Shown: in pieces, positions 1 through 8,316 of the stretch
Layout: every line of letters starts with the position of its first letter
Position numbering within the stretch: the first letter of the stretch is position 1
Origin: Pseudomonadota bacterium
GTDB lineage: Bacteria > Pseudomonadota > Gammaproteobacteria > Burkholderiales > Burkholderiaceae_D
Assembly (NCBI GenBank): GCA_030272785.1
Contig: JARXKM010000007.1
Span: 1-32,656, forward strand
Direction: 5' to 3'
DNA length: 32,656 nt
Made by a program: the position numbers and the translations under genes
Notes under the pieces: generated by a model
Seen by the model: the letters and a program-made list of their open reading frames with translations, nothing else
Told to the model about the DNA's origin: nothing
The model's database searches: none

Positions 1-1
1 C

Positions 2-145
2 CGCGTGCTGGCCATCACCTCGCCGGCGAATGCCGGCTCGAACGCGGTGCTGCGCAAGATCGGCATGCGTTTCGAAGAAGTCGTCCACCTGACGCCGGAC
101 GATCCCGGCACCTTGCTGTACGCGTGCGACCGGTCCCCAGTCTGA
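2..145 (+). CDS. GNAT-family N-acetyltransferase, C-terminal fragment
   Basis: Only the last 47 codons of this gene lie in the window; the reading frame is open from base 2 and ends at a TGA. The peptide carries SPANAGSNAVLRKIGMRFE, which matches the end of the acetyl-CoA fold in RimJ/RimL-like GNAT acetyltransferases (an N-x-x-S followed by a leucine-rich turn and K-x-G-F/M). The substrate cannot be told from this fragment. It converges on the esterase gene with only 3 bases between the stop codons, and no terminator is visible there. It probably belongs to the neighbouring region rather than to the glucan locus. Confidence 0.6.
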   Translation, partial: RVLAITSPANAGSNAVLRKIGMRFEEVVHLTPDDPGTLLYACDRSPV

Positions 146-148
146 GCC

Positions 149-1222
149 TCAGTACGTTGTGCTCCCCCACGGGAAGAACCAGGTCAGCGGCTTGTCCACC
201 CGCGCGGCCCACGATTTTTCGTTGTGGCTGCCGCCTTCGGCCGCGTAGTAGAACAGGTCGACGCCGGTCAGATAGCCGCGCCTGAGCATGGCGTCGCGCA
301 TCAGCATCGTCTCGGCCAGGCCGTCGTCGTTGGTGCCGGCATCGATGTAGAACCTGACCGGCACGCGTGTCGGCAGCTTTGCGATCAACGCCTTGTCGTT
401 CCACCAGAACGAGCTGGAAACGCCGCCGGCTTTCGAAAAGACCTCCGGATGGTGCTGCGCGATCGCCACCGATGCGATGCCGCCCAGCGACGAGCCCATG
501 ATGGCGGTGGTGTCCTTGCCGGGCAGCGTGCGCAGCGTCTTGTCGATCAGCGGCTTGACCGTGTCGATGATGAACGCCTCGTACGCATCGAGCTTGCCGC
601 CGCCGTGCTTCGGGTCGCAACATGGGGTATATTCGGGAATGCGGTCCGGCGTATTGTCGATGCCGACCACGATCACCTCGTCCATCGCGCCGGTGGCGAT
701 CAGGCGGTTGACGGTTTCGTCGATGCCCCACTCGACGCCATACGCCGCGGTCTTCGCGTCGAACAGGTTCTGGCCGTCGTGCATGTACAGCACCGGATAG
801 CGCTTGGCGGCGTTTTCCTGGTAGCTCGGCGGCAGGTAGATGCGCAGCGAGCGGCTGTTCTTCAGCTGCGGCGATACGATGCCGGGCATGATCGACACCT
901 TGCCGAACGGCGCGCCGAAGAACGGATAGATGTCGACAGTGCTGCCGGCGGCGAGCTTGTAGACGCCGCCGATCGAGACCTGCTCGCCGAGCGCAGGCTT
1001 CATGCTCACCGCGCCCAGTTCGTCCGGCCACGAATAGCTCCACACATTGCCGGCGCCGGCCTTCGCGGCGGCGCCCTTCGACCACGACATCGGACCCTTG
1101 TCGCCGACGATGGCGACGCTGCCCTTGCCGGCATCGTAGTGCACGCGCACCGTGGTGGCGCCGGCATTGGCGATGAACAGCATCGGCAGTGCCGCCAGCG
1201 CGGCGATTTTAATCATCTTCAT
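149..1222 (-). CDS. Exported alpha/beta-hydrolase esterase (putative esterase, Esterase D/Fes-like)
   Basis: The 357-residue product starts with a signal peptide (cleavage near NAGA-TT, about residue 22). Residues about 24-105 form a beta-rich segment that resembles starch-binding or E-set modules. Residues about 118-350 are an esterase domain of the PF00756 type. The nucleophile elbow is GSSLGG with Ser245, the acid is probably Asp294 in FYIDAGTNDD, and the histidine is His333 in EGGSHNEKSW. This is the last gene of the eight-gene operon; its ATG overlaps the stop of the upstream glycosidase (ATGA), so translation is probably coupled. Family members hydrolyse acyl esters of sugars, siderophores or glutathione adducts. 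A role in removing acyl groups from glucans or in glucan ester turnover is inferred from position only. Confidence 0.8.
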   Translation of the reverse strand: MKMIKIAALAALPMLFIANAGATTVRVHYDAGKGSVAIVGDKGPMSWSKGAAAKAGAGNVWSYSWPDELGAVSMKPALGEQVSIGGVYKLAAGSTVDIYPFFGAPFGKVSIMPGIVSPQLKNSRSLRIYLPPSYQENAAKRYPVLYMHDGQNLFDAKTAAYGVEWGIDETVNRLIATGAMDEVIVVGIDNTPDRIPEYTPCCDPKHGGGKLDAYEAFIIDTVKPLIDKTLRTLPGKDTTAIMGSSLGGIASVAIAQHHPEVFSKAGGVSSSFWWNDKALIAKLPTRVPVRFYIDAGTNDDGLAETMLMRDAMLRRGYLTGVDLFYYAAEGGSHNEKSWAARVDKPLTWFFPWGSTTY

Positions 1223-4128
1223 TTGACCCTCAACAGGCGTACGCCATAGATATCGAAGCGGTTCGAGGCGCCATCGGCGCCGCCGGCCGCACTGAACGTG
1301 CTGTTACTTTGCAGGTAGCTCATGTTATAAAAATCGCTCAGTTCGAGCCGGTACGCGCCGGCCGCAAGGCGCACTTCCAGCGGCGTCGAATACACCAGCG
1401 GCGTGTGCGCCTTGTCGATGCGCGCATGCGGCAGCTGCACCACATGCCTGGCCAGCACGCGGCCGGAAGCGTCCTTCACCGCCAGCCATTTGACTGCGCC
1501 GCTGATGCCAAGGTTGATCTGGTTCGCGCCATTATGATAGCGCAGCTGCACCTGGTAGACGCCGGCCGCCGGCACCTCGATGGCGTCGACGGCGAAGCGG
1601 TCGGCCGGCTTGCCCCAGTCCTTCAGGCGCGGCGCGGAAAAGCGCGCGTCCGGCCCGCTGACGGTGACGTTCGAGGCGACGCGCGCATCCGTGACCGCAA
1701 TCTCGATGCCGGCATCGACGCACCTGGCGGCGCTGTGATGGCTGCGGTTGCCCGAGGCGGCAAACAGCGCCTCGGCCGAATAGCAGGCGGTGGCGCTGGC
1801 ACTGCGGTCGCGCCATGCGCCGGCGGCGACGCGGGCGGCGGCCAGCTTGCCGTCGCGGTAGACGTTGTAGACGACGTCGGCACCGTTCTTGCCGGCGACG
1901 ATATCGAAGTGCGCATGGCCAGAGGCGTCGCGCGCGAGGCCGGCGATATCCGGCTCGCGCGGGCCGAACACCGCGCTCGATTCGGCGTACGGATCGGCGC
2001 TGACGCGGCGCATCGCCTGCTTGCCAGGCACCAGCGCGCCGAGCCGGATTGCAATGGTGCTGTCGGCCGGCAGGTCCCGCCATGCCACCTGCTGCGATTT
2101 GCTGGCGCCGTTGACGGTGACGCTGTCGACCAGGTAGTAACCGTCACCCTGCGCAGCCGGCGGCAATTCGATCGTCACGCGAATGGTCTTGTCGCGCAGG
2201 CGCAGGTCGCCCAGCGTGATCGAGGCAGACCCGCCGAAGGTATCGCGCCGCAGCCGGCTGGTGATGAACGGCCGGATGGCGATGCCGTCGGCGCTGGCCG
2301 AGATGCCGAACACGTCCCCGATCACCATGCCGAGGTAGGCGCCGACGGACCACAGCTGGCGCTTCGAATTGATGACGGGGCCGATCAGCGACGGTTGTTT
2401 CTCGTCGAGCAGCAGCGGCTGGCCGGACAGCCATTCGAGGTTTTCCATGTTCGACAGGTTCAGCGCAGCGCCGCGCATCAGCGCCTGGTAGGCCGCATCG
2501 GCGACGCTGACGTTGGCGCCGATGACGGCTGCCTTCAGGCCATAGGCGGTGACGAACGGCCACATCGCGCGGTTGTGATAGACCGGCATCCCTTGCTGCT
2601 GCGGCCAGATCACCGGCGCGCCCATCGGGCCGTGCGGGTAGCGGGCGAGGATGCTGCGCGTACGCGCGCCGTCGGCCACACCGGTGACGATCGCCAGCGC
2701 CTGGCCGAGCCAGTCGAACTTGTGCATGGTCGCGCCGTCGAAATGCGGCGCCGTCAGGCTGCTGTACATGCCTTCGTCTTTCAGCCACAGGCGCTGGTTG
2801 ATCGCCCGTTTCAGTGCGGCCGCCCACGCCGTGTATTTTTTGGCCAGCGCGGCCTGGCCTTGTTCCTGCGCCAGCGATGCGGCCAGCGTCAGCGCCTTGT
2901 AATGGCCGACATTGGTCGACAACGCTTTCGACGTCGCCAGCGAGGCGATGTCGCTGGTGATCCACGCCGCGTAGGTCTGGTCGCGCCAGTCGAGAAACGA
3001 TTGCTCGCCGGTGTAGAGCCCGTCGGCGCTGTCGAATGCGGCCAGACGGTCGTTCTCGATCGTGTTCAACAGCGCCTTGAGCGCGCGCGCGGCGAACGCT
3101 TTGCGCTCGGCCGCGGGCAGGGTGGCGAGCGCTTGCTCGGCGCCGAACGCCCAGGTGACGCGGTCGGTGCTGACCGGCCAGCTGCCGCCGCTGCCGGTGT
3201 CCTGGATGATTTGCAGGCCATCGGCGCTGCCGGCAAGCTGCGCCGGATTGGCGACGCCGGGACGGTAGCCGGACAGTTTGAAGTCGAGCGAGTGCATCAC
3301 GCGCAGCGGGTCGAGCATGGCCAGGCCCAGGTCGGCCGCGTACGACAGGTCGCGCGTCCAGACGTAGTGCCATTTTTCGCCGGTCTCGAAACAGTCGCAG
3401 GCGATCGCCGCGCCGCCGTTGTAGTTGCCGTCCCTGATCTCGGCCACCGAGTCCTGCTTCATCTCGGCGCCGGCCAGCGCGAACAGCGCATCGAACGCAA
3501 GGTTGCCGCTGCGGACGGTCGGCAGCTCGGCCGACTCGCGGTAGGTGACGAATTGCGGGCCCGGGTCGCGCAGCTGCATGCTGCTCGATTGCGCGTACTC
3601 GCGCAGCGGCGCGGCGGCGTCGCGCGCCGAAAAGCGCGCGGTCTCCTGGTTGCCGTCGAAGGTGGCAAAGGCGAGCGACACGGCGGCCTGCCGGCCTTGG
3701 TGCGGATCGCTGGCGACGACCGGTGCGGTGGCGACGCGCTCGACGCGCAGCACCGGCGTCGATGGCGTTGATACATCGATGATGAAACGGTAGGCGCCGG
3801 TCTGCTTGACGAACAAAAAATCTTCCGGACCGGGATGGGTGTCCATCTTGTAGTCGGTACCCGTCGCCACAGCCACGCTGGCCGCCGGGTCGATCACCCA
3901 TTCGGCGCTCCAGTCCTTGTAGCCGACCTTGAACGCATGGTAACCGGGGCTGATCACGATCTGCGTTTCGTACACGCCCTTGCCCTTGTAGGCGAGCAGG
4001 TTGTCGGTGCCCCAGCCGTTGAAGGCGCCGCGCACGTAAAGCTCCTTGGACAGCGGACCGTTGTCTGCGCCGATGGCGGCGCCGGAAAGCAGAGCGGCGA
4101 GCAGAAAGGTGGTTTTCATGCGTTCCAT
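1219..4128 (-). CDS. Exported multidomain six-hairpin glycoside hydrolase (glucoamylase/debranching-like) with N- and C-terminal carbohydrate-binding-like modules
   Basis: The product is 969 residues from the ATG that overlaps the upstream stop as TGATG; an ATG three codons later (MKTTFLL) is an alternative start. A signal peptide covers residues about 1-21. Residues 28-80 (YVRGAFNGWG...GYHAFKVGYKDW) look like a CBM48/CBM20-type starch-binding E-set module. Residues about 195-625 are an alpha/alpha six-hairpin catalytic domain with YVWTRDLSYA (Asp260) and SFLDWRDQ (Asp380, Asp383), similar to GH15/GH63/MGH1-like glucosidases. Residues about 735-810 resemble a fibronectin-III fold, and 818-969 resemble a CBM6/35-like beta-sandwich. 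The ORF track extends 370 codons further upstream, but that part is the shadow of the debranching-enzyme gene. The exact bond cleaved is unknown; alpha-glucan exo-hydrolysis or debranching is inferred from neighbours. Confidence 0.82.
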   Translation of the reverse strand: MERMKTTFLLAALLSGAAIGADNGPLSKELYVRGAFNGWGTDNLLAYKGKGVYETQIVISPGYHAFKVGYKDWSAEWVIDPAASVAVATGTDYKMDTHPGPEDFLFVKQTGAYRFIIDVSTPSTPVLRVERVATAPVVASDPHQGRQAAVSLAFATFDGNQETARFSARDAAAPLREYAQSSSMQLRDPGPQFVTYRESAELPTVRSGNLAFDALFALAGAEMKQDSVAEIRDGNYNGGAAIACDCFETGEKWHYVWTRDLSYAADLGLAMLDPLRVMHSLDFKLSGYRPGVANPAQLAGSADGLQIIQDTGSGGSWPVSTDRVTWAFGAEQALATLPAAERKAFAARALKALLNTIENDRLAAFDSADGLYTGEQSFLDWRDQTYAAWITSDIASLATSKALSTNVGHYKALTLAASLAQEQGQAALAKKYTAWAAALKRAINQRLWLKDEGMYSSLTAPHFDGATMHKFDWLGQALAIVTGVADGARTRSILARYPHGPMGAPVIWPQQQGMPVYHNRAMWPFVTAYGLKAAVIGANVSVADAAYQALMRGAALNLSNMENLEWLSGQPLLLDEKQPSLIGPVINSKRQLWSVGAYLGMVIGDVFGISASADGIAIRPFITSRLRRDTFGGSASITLGDLRLRDKTIRVTIELPPAAQGDGYYLVDSVTVNGASKSQQVAWRDLPADSTIAIRLGALVPGKQAMRRVSADPYAESSAVFGPREPDIAGLARDASGHAHFDIVAGKNGADVVYNVYRDGKLAAARVAAGAWRDRSASATACYSAEALFAASGNRSHHSAARCVDAGIEIAVTDARVASNVTVSGPDARFSAPRLKDWGKPADRFAVDAIEVPAAGVYQVQLRYHNGANQINLGISGAVKWLAVKDASGRVLARHVVQLPHARIDKAHTPLVYSTPLEVRLAAGAYRLELSDFYNMSYLQSNSTFSAAGGADGASNRFDIYGVRLLRVK

Positions 4129-6428
4129 CAGCGGTATTCGCCGCGTTCCACGATGCCCTTGAGGACATCCTTCGAGCGCAGCATCGGGAAGTGGTCGGGG
4201 ACATACTGCGCCGGCGTGCGGAATGCGAGCTTGCCGATGACGGCGGAAAACGATGGCTGCACCGCCTGAACGGACAGCGCGCGACCGTTCAACGTCGCTC
4301 CGCGCGCGCCGATCGCCAGCGCGGCCGGCTTGCCGGCGGCGAGCGTGAAGGCGATCCGGGAACGGCTCTTGTCGGCGTTGAGAAAGCTGACACTGACGGC
4401 GCGCGGCGCGCCGTGGAGATTGAATTTCCAGTGTCCGGTCGTGCCGACGCGCTTGAAGTCGACTTCCACCGAATCGCCGGCGCCGAACGGCAGCAAGGCT
4501 TCGAACGATGTCCACGCCGACGGGATCGCGGGGCTGAACGCCAGCGTGTTGGCCGGCAGGTCGGGTTTGAAGCCGACGTAGTCCTGGTAGCCGTTGCGGG
4601 CATACTCTGCCACGCTCCACGACTGCGCCCAGGTGCCCGATGGTTTCGGCCGGCCTTGCGCATCGGGCAGCGCGTCGAGCAGTTCGCTCATGGTTCCCAA
4701 AGTGCCGAGACCGAGGATCTGGCGGCCGAGGTTTTGCGTCAGTGGCCACGAGAGATCCTGGTAGCCGAACTTGTTGAGCGCGGTGACCGTGAAGCCGGCG
4801 TTCCAACCCCAGATCGTGCCTTGGTGGTAGGCGGCGTCCTTGTGATGGAAGGCCGGATTCTCGTGGCGCGGATGAAAATAGAGATCGTCCTGGCTCAGCG
4901 AGGCGATGCCGTAGGGGTAGAGCAGCTGCGAGACGGCGTTGCGGGTGACCTTGGCCTGCACGTCGAGCGGCACGAAGTCGTCGAACGGGATCGACACGAG
5001 CATCAGCTGGTTCGGCCTCACCTTGGTGTCGCGGCTGGCGTCGTCGCGCAGGCGGTCGGCCATCACGCTGCCGTCCCAGAACGCGGCGAGAAAGCTGCGC
5101 TGGACCTTGGCGGCGAGCGCGTTCCATTCGCGCGCCCTGGCCTGGTCGCCGGCCTGCGCGGCGAGTTCGGCGCCGGTCTGCAGCGCGGTGTACCAGAGCG
5201 CCTGGATTTCGACCGCGCGCGGGCCGCGCGCGGACCATGGCCGCTTGTTTTCGATGCGCGCATCCATCCAGGTATCGGCGCTGTCGTGCGACAACAGGCC
5301 TTGCCGGTCGGTGTAGTTGGCGATGGCGCCTTCGAAGTAGGGCAGCGCCAGCTTGAACATCTGCGCCGCGAAGGCCCGGTCGCCGGTGTAGCGAATGTAC
5401 TCGAGCGCTTCACGCAGCATCCAAGGCGTGCCGTCGACGGTGTTGTAGATGGTCTGGTCGGTAGCCGACACGCGGTTGGGAATGCGGCCGTATTCCTTGT
5501 CGCGCGGCTCACGCAGGTTCTGGTAGCGGGCGAAGTTCGCCAGCACCGCCTTGGCCTGCTCGAACTGGCCGGCGACGAGCAAGGTGCCGGGCAGCGCGAT
5601 GAAAGTGTCGCGGCCCCAGTTGTCGCGGAACCACGGCAGGCCGGCCCAGATGCCGGTGCCGAATTCTTCGACCACGAACATGGCGGCCGAGGCCTTGGCC
5701 CAGTTCAGCGCCTTGTTGTAGTCGGCGTCGCTGGTGTGCAGGTAGCTGCGGGTGAGCGCGGCGTGGCGGGCAATTTTTTCGGCGCGGATCGGCTCAAGGC
5801 CGGCCTGGCGCGCATGCTGCGTCGCCTCCGCGGCGCTGGCGCCGAAGCCGGCCACCACGGTGAACGAGCGCGTCGGTCGCGCGCTGCGCATCACCAGCCG
5901 ATCGAGCTCGAACGGCTGGTCGGCGACGAAGGCGACGAACTGGGTAGATCCGGCGGCCGGCGCGACGATGACGACGTCGCCCTCGCGCCGCACCGCGCCC
6001 GGCGCCTTCAGCAGCGGGGCGAGCGCGAGGATGGCCGCGCGCGGCGCGGTGACGGCGATCGCCAGCGCGTCTTTTTTCGACAGCAGCGCCATTTCGTCGG
6101 TCGCGCCGCTTCGGTAGTGCACCCGGTGGCCGTACGGCAGCACCTGTTCGAGCGCGTCGGCGCGCTCGTTGGCGGCGCCGTCGACGGAACTTGTGTAGTC
6201 GAGGAACTGGGTACCGTCGCGCCGGACGTAGCCCTCACCCTTGCCGACGCCGTGGGTCCGCCCCGCGAAATAGCCGGCCAGGTTGTCGCCGGCGACGAAC
6301 GGCGATTGCTGCCCCGGCGCGGCGGTGATCGCCATCGCGTCGAAGTACGCATCGACAGCGGGAACCTGCGCGGCCGATGCGAGCGGCACTGCGAGCGACC
6401 CGGCCAGCGCGATCAGGGTGCGCCGCAT
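4128..6428 (-). CDS. Exported amylo-alpha-1,6-glucosidase (glycogen debranching enzyme, GDE C-terminal/GH133-like)
   Basis: The 766-residue protein has a signal peptide (MRRTLIALAGSLAVPLASA, cleavage near residue 20). An N-terminal beta-rich domain occupies about residues 40-200, and the (alpha/alpha)6 catalytic domain about 230-690. Typical debranching motifs are present: WFRDNWGRDTFIALPG at 266-281, YNTVDGTPW at 328-336 and DTWMDAR at 385-391, with RAVEIQALWY around 404-413. Enzymes of this family release the alpha-1,6-linked glucose stub from limit dextrins. Most bacterial homologues are cytoplasmic, so the clear signal sequence is unusual and suggests periplasmic work on imported branched dextrins. 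The gene follows the amylase with a single base between stop and ATG, and its own stop overlaps the next start (TGATG). Confidence 0.88.
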   Translation of the reverse strand: MRRTLIALAGSLAVPLASAAQVPAVDAYFDAMAITAAPGQQSPFVAGDNLAGYFAGRTHGVGKGEGYVRRDGTQFLDYTSSVDGAANERADALEQVLPYGHRVHYRSGATDEMALLSKKDALAIAVTAPRAAILALAPLLKAPGAVRREGDVVIVAPAAGSTQFVAFVADQPFELDRLVMRSARPTRSFTVVAGFGASAAEATQHARQAGLEPIRAEKIARHAALTRSYLHTSDADYNKALNWAKASAAMFVVEEFGTGIWAGLPWFRDNWGRDTFIALPGTLLVAGQFEQAKAVLANFARYQNLREPRDKEYGRIPNRVSATDQTIYNTVDGTPWMLREALEYIRYTGDRAFAAQMFKLALPYFEGAIANYTDRQGLLSHDSADTWMDARIENKRPWSARGPRAVEIQALWYTALQTGAELAAQAGDQARAREWNALAAKVQRSFLAAFWDGSVMADRLRDDASRDTKVRPNQLMLVSIPFDDFVPLDVQAKVTRNAVSQLLYPYGIASLSQDDLYFHPRHENPAFHHKDAAYHQGTIWGWNAGFTVTALNKFGYQDLSWPLTQNLGRQILGLGTLGTMSELLDALPDAQGRPKPSGTWAQSWSVAEYARNGYQDYVGFKPDLPANTLAFSPAIPSAWTSFEALLPFGAGDSVEVDFKRVGTTGHWKFNLHGAPRAVSVSFLNADKSRSRIAFTLAAGKPAALAIGARGATLNGRALSVQAVQPSFSAVIGKLAFRTPAQYVPDHFPMLRSKDVLKGIVERGEYR

Positions 6429-6429
6429 G

Positions 6430-8280
6430 TCAGATCTCGAGGATGACGACGGCGCGCGCCGGCAGCGTCAGCGTGTTGGTCAGGTCGTACGTTGTGCCGG
6501 TGAGGGCGTCGACGCCGGACCTGGCGCCTTTGAGCATCTCCTGGAAGCGCAACGTCGGCAGGCTGACCGCGGTGGCGTTCTTGTTGTAGGCGACCATGAC
6601 CGTCTTCTTGTCGCCGTAGCGGAAGTAGACCCAGGTATCGTTCTCGGGACCGAACTGCATCATCTTCCCGTGATGGATCACCGGCTGCGTCTTGCGCCAG
6701 TTGACCAGTTTGCTGACGAAGGCCTGCGCGTCGCGCTGCTTGCTGGTCAGCCCGGCCCCAGTGAAGGCGTTGACCTTGTCGCCGGCCCAGCCACCCGGGA
6801 AGTCGTGCCGGTAGCTGGCGTCGTCGCGGCCCTTGAAGGTGCTGGTCATCAGCACTTCGGTGCCGGTGTAGAACTGCGGGATGCGCGGCAAGGTCATGGT
6901 AAACACGAGCGCCATCTTGTACAGGTCGACGTCCTCGCCGAGCACGCTGAACATGCGCGGCACGTCGTGGTTACCTTCGAACAGGACCAGGTTGGCCGCA
7001 TCCGGATACAGGCGGTCCTGCGACAGCATTTCGTAGACGTCCTTGAAGCCGTCCTTGTCGTCCTTTTCGGCCAGGCCGGCGCGCATCGCATACATCATCG
7101 GGAAGTCCATCATGCTCGGCAGCGAGCCGGTGAAGCCGTCGGCGCTGACGGCGCCGCGCTGCCAGTGCGCCACCACCGCCGGCGCCTTGTGCCACTCTTC
7201 GCCGACCATGTTCAGGCGCGGGTATTCGGCCACCACGCGGCGCGAGAATTCGGTCAGGAAATCGGCGTCCGAATAGCCGTAGGTGTCGATGCGCAGGCCG
7301 GAAAGGTGGGCGTATTCGATCCACCAGATATTGTTCTGGATGAGGAAATTGGCCACCATTGGATTGGCCTGGTTCAGGTCGGGCATCTCGCTGGTGAACC
7401 AGCCGTGGGTGAAATTGAGCTTGTCGGCCTGGGAGCCGTACGTGTCCATGGTCGACATCCGGTGGTGCACGGTCGGTACGAATTTGCCTTCGTGGTTGGT
7501 CCAGTCGGGCGTCGGCATGTCCTTCATCCACCAGTGGCCGAGGCCAATGTGGGACAGCACGACGTCGTGGATCAAGCCGATGCCGTGCTTGCGCGCTTCG
7601 GCCGACAGGCGTACGTAGTCCTGGTTGCTGCCGTAACGCGGATCGATCTTGTAGTGGTCGGTGGCCGCATAGCCGTGGTATGAATAGTTGGGCATGTCGT
7701 TTTCCAGCAGGGGCGTCGGCCACAGCTGGGTGAAGCCCATCGCGGCGATGTAGCCGAGATGGTCGATGATGCCGGCGATGTCGCCGCCGTGGCGGCCCGA
7801 CCCGCTGGCGCGATCGAGCTTGTCGGCCATGCCCGCCACGCTGTCGTTGGCGGCGCTGCCGTTGGCGAAGCGGTCCGGCATCACCTGGTAGATCGCGTCG
7901 CTGCTGTTAAAGCTCACCCGCTGCGCCGAGCCGGGCTCACGCGCGAGCAGCTGGTAGGTGTATTTCACGGCGCTGGCGGCGTTGCGGAAGGTGATGTCGA
8001 ACTTGCCCGGCGCCGCCTGCTCGCTGACTGCCAGGTCGATGAACAGGTAGTTGCGGTTCGCCACCCGCGTGACGGCGTCGATGCGCACGCCCGGATAGGC
8101 GATCACGGGTTCGAGCTCGGCGATGTGCTGCCCGTGCACCATCAGCTGCAGCTTCTGGTGCTTCATGCCGGCCCACCAGAACGGCGGTTCGAGATGGTCG
8201 ATGCGGTAGTCCTGCGCCTGGCCTGCCGCAGTGGCGAGCAAGGCGATGGCGACGAATGCGGCGGCGAAGATTTTCTTCAT
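6430..8280 (-). CDS. Exported GH13 alpha-amylase, cyclomaltodextrinase/neopullulanase (SusA-like)
   Basis: The product is 616 residues with a signal peptide (cleavage near AGQA-QD, residue 22). Residues about 24-115 match the Ig-like N-terminal domain of cyclomaltodextrinases (HLEPPFWWAGM...LQLMVHG). The GH13 barrel follows, with the nucleophile Asp332 in GLRIDTYGY, the general acid Glu361 in MVGEEW, and His438-Asp439 in FEGNHDV. A beta-sandwich C-domain ends the protein. Conserved region I reads DVVLSHIG; the Asn normally found before His is Ser243 here. The family cleaves alpha-1,4 bonds of cyclodextrins, pullulan and short maltodextrins, here most likely in the periplasm. The start is supported by AGAGA three bases before the ATG. 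The gene begins 24 bases after the ABC ATPase stop, in the same operon. Confidence 0.9.
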   Translation of the reverse strand: MKKIFAAAFVAIALLATAAGQAQDYRIDHLEPPFWWAGMKHQKLQLMVHGQHIAELEPVIAYPGVRIDAVTRVANRNYLFIDLAVSEQAAPGKFDITFRNAASAVKYTYQLLAREPGSAQRVSFNSSDAIYQVMPDRFANGSAANDSVAGMADKLDRASGSGRHGGDIAGIIDHLGYIAAMGFTQLWPTPLLENDMPNYSYHGYAATDHYKIDPRYGSNQDYVRLSAEARKHGIGLIHDVVLSHIGLGHWWMKDMPTPDWTNHEGKFVPTVHHRMSTMDTYGSQADKLNFTHGWFTSEMPDLNQANPMVANFLIQNNIWWIEYAHLSGLRIDTYGYSDADFLTEFSRRVVAEYPRLNMVGEEWHKAPAVVAHWQRGAVSADGFTGSLPSMMDFPMMYAMRAGLAEKDDKDGFKDVYEMLSQDRLYPDAANLVLFEGNHDVPRMFSVLGEDVDLYKMALVFTMTLPRIPQFYTGTEVLMTSTFKGRDDASYRHDFPGGWAGDKVNAFTGAGLTSKQRDAQAFVSKLVNWRKTQPVIHHGKMMQFGPENDTWVYFRYGDKKTVMVAYNKNATAVSLPTLRFQEMLKGARSGVDALTGTTYDLTNTLTLPARAVVILEI

Positions 8281-8292
8281 CTGTCTCTTTGG

Positions 8293-8316
8293 TTAGGCGA
8301 TGCGTTAGGCGATGCG
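8293..8316. repeat. 12-bp exact tandem duplication spanning the ABC ATPase stop codon
   Basis: The 12-mer TTAGGCGATGCG occurs twice in immediate succession. Read on the minus strand, it duplicates the last three codons plus stop of the ATPase gene (Arg-Ile-Ala-stop), so the copy lies just after the true stop and is also in frame. It places a second in-frame TAA behind the first. It looks like a replication-slippage product; a function as a safety stop is possible but unproven. Confidence 0.9.

Noticed and set aside
1309-3771. 820-codon plus-strand ORF and similar long antisense ORFs (e.g. 4191-6446, 13206-15497, 15794-17959, 18247-21960, 25227-27605)
   Set aside because: They run opposite to well-recognised genes, have arginine-, alanine- and valine-rich composition without domains, and are expected shadows in high-GC DNA.
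4129-5238. Upstream 370-codon extension of the multidomain glycosidase ORF
   Set aside because: It overlaps the debranching-enzyme gene out of frame and has no signal peptide or domain; the MERMKTT start gives a proper export signal.
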